From Stieleria magnilauensis (lineage in GTDB: Bacteria > Planctomycetota > Planctomycetia > Pirellulales > Pirellulaceae), in NCBI GenBank assembly GCA_007753675.1, contig CP036432.1, positions 5,926,394-5,990,393 of the forward strand: a DNA stretch of 64,000 nucleotides, written 5' to 3'. A program made the translations under genes and the position numbers. A model generated the notes under the pieces. That model searched no databases. It was not told where the DNA came from and worked only from the letters and a program-made list of their open reading frames with translations. Positions 63,945 through 64,000 of the stretch are shown here, piece by piece. Numbering within the stretch: the stretch's first letter is position 1; each line of letters begins with the position of its first letter.

Positions 63945-64000
63945 CACGCATTGGATAGAACGGCGGGATTACTCCGGACAAACCTTACTTCCATACGAGG

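Noticed and set aside
1..64000. CRISPR array
   Set aside because: No run of regularly spaced direct repeats was seen. The only multi-copy repeats are the IS copies and the IS21 internal repeats.

Overview
The window is a bacterial chromosome segment with moderate G+C and long stretches of accessory DNA. My best guess is a planctomycete. The reasons are a protein kinase fused to an FGE/sulfatase-modifying domain next to vWA and PP2C genes, a Ro60 gene, and two copies of a protein family (59.3 and 62.0 kb) that I associate with planctomycetes. No rRNA or tRNA gene is present to confirm this.

From 0 to 34 kb it is a dense defence island. In order it holds: (i) a cREC-HIT-HNH operon running off the left edge; (ii) a first ISAs1-family insertion sequence; (iii) a long minus-strand operon of type I restriction-modification genes (hsdR, hsdM, hsdS) continued by an AAA ATPase, an HNH nuclease, a GIY-YIG protein, a double-HKD phospholipase-D-like nuclease and an unrecognised protein, with hsdM split by a second, identical IS copy; (iv) an XRE regulator and a RES-domain gene; (v) a Ro60 (TROVE-vWA) gene with a structured, tRNA-like RNA candidate upstream; (vi) a complete type III CBASS (CD-NTase, HORMA, TRIP13-like ATPase, NucC); (vii) a divergent IetA/IetS (AAA ATPase/subtilase) pair followed by a vWA-PP2C-kinase triad whose kinase is fused to a membrane segment and an FGE domain.

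From 34 to 47.4 kb is mobile and decayed DNA. It holds small plasmid-like genes, a DUF932 gene, an IS21-family element, a tyrosine recombinase, a calpain-like protease with a calcium-binding loop, an overlapping dual-OB/DUF488/DUF488 operon, and fragments of an FAD oxidoreductase, a MerR regulator, a VOC protein and a methyltransferase.

From 47.4 to 59.3 kb is a copper-handling region: CopA- and CopB-like proteins, a second multicopper oxidase, a TolC-type channel, a P1B ATPase and a cytochrome c, with a VIT-family transporter and a bestrophin among them. Two identical-pattern 17-bp palindromes (ATACC-N7-GGTAT) lie upstream of the TolC/oxidase genes and of the P-type ATPase.

From 59.3 to 64 kb are a truncated DNA methyltransferase joined out of frame to a second gene fragment, an XRE regulator homologous to the one beside hsdR, an intact member of the same family as the fragment with a coupled 43-residue membrane ORF, and a gene-free stretch with seven consecutive hairpins that looks like a large structured RNA.

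All functional calls come from reading motifs and remembered family features. No search, alignment or folding program was run.
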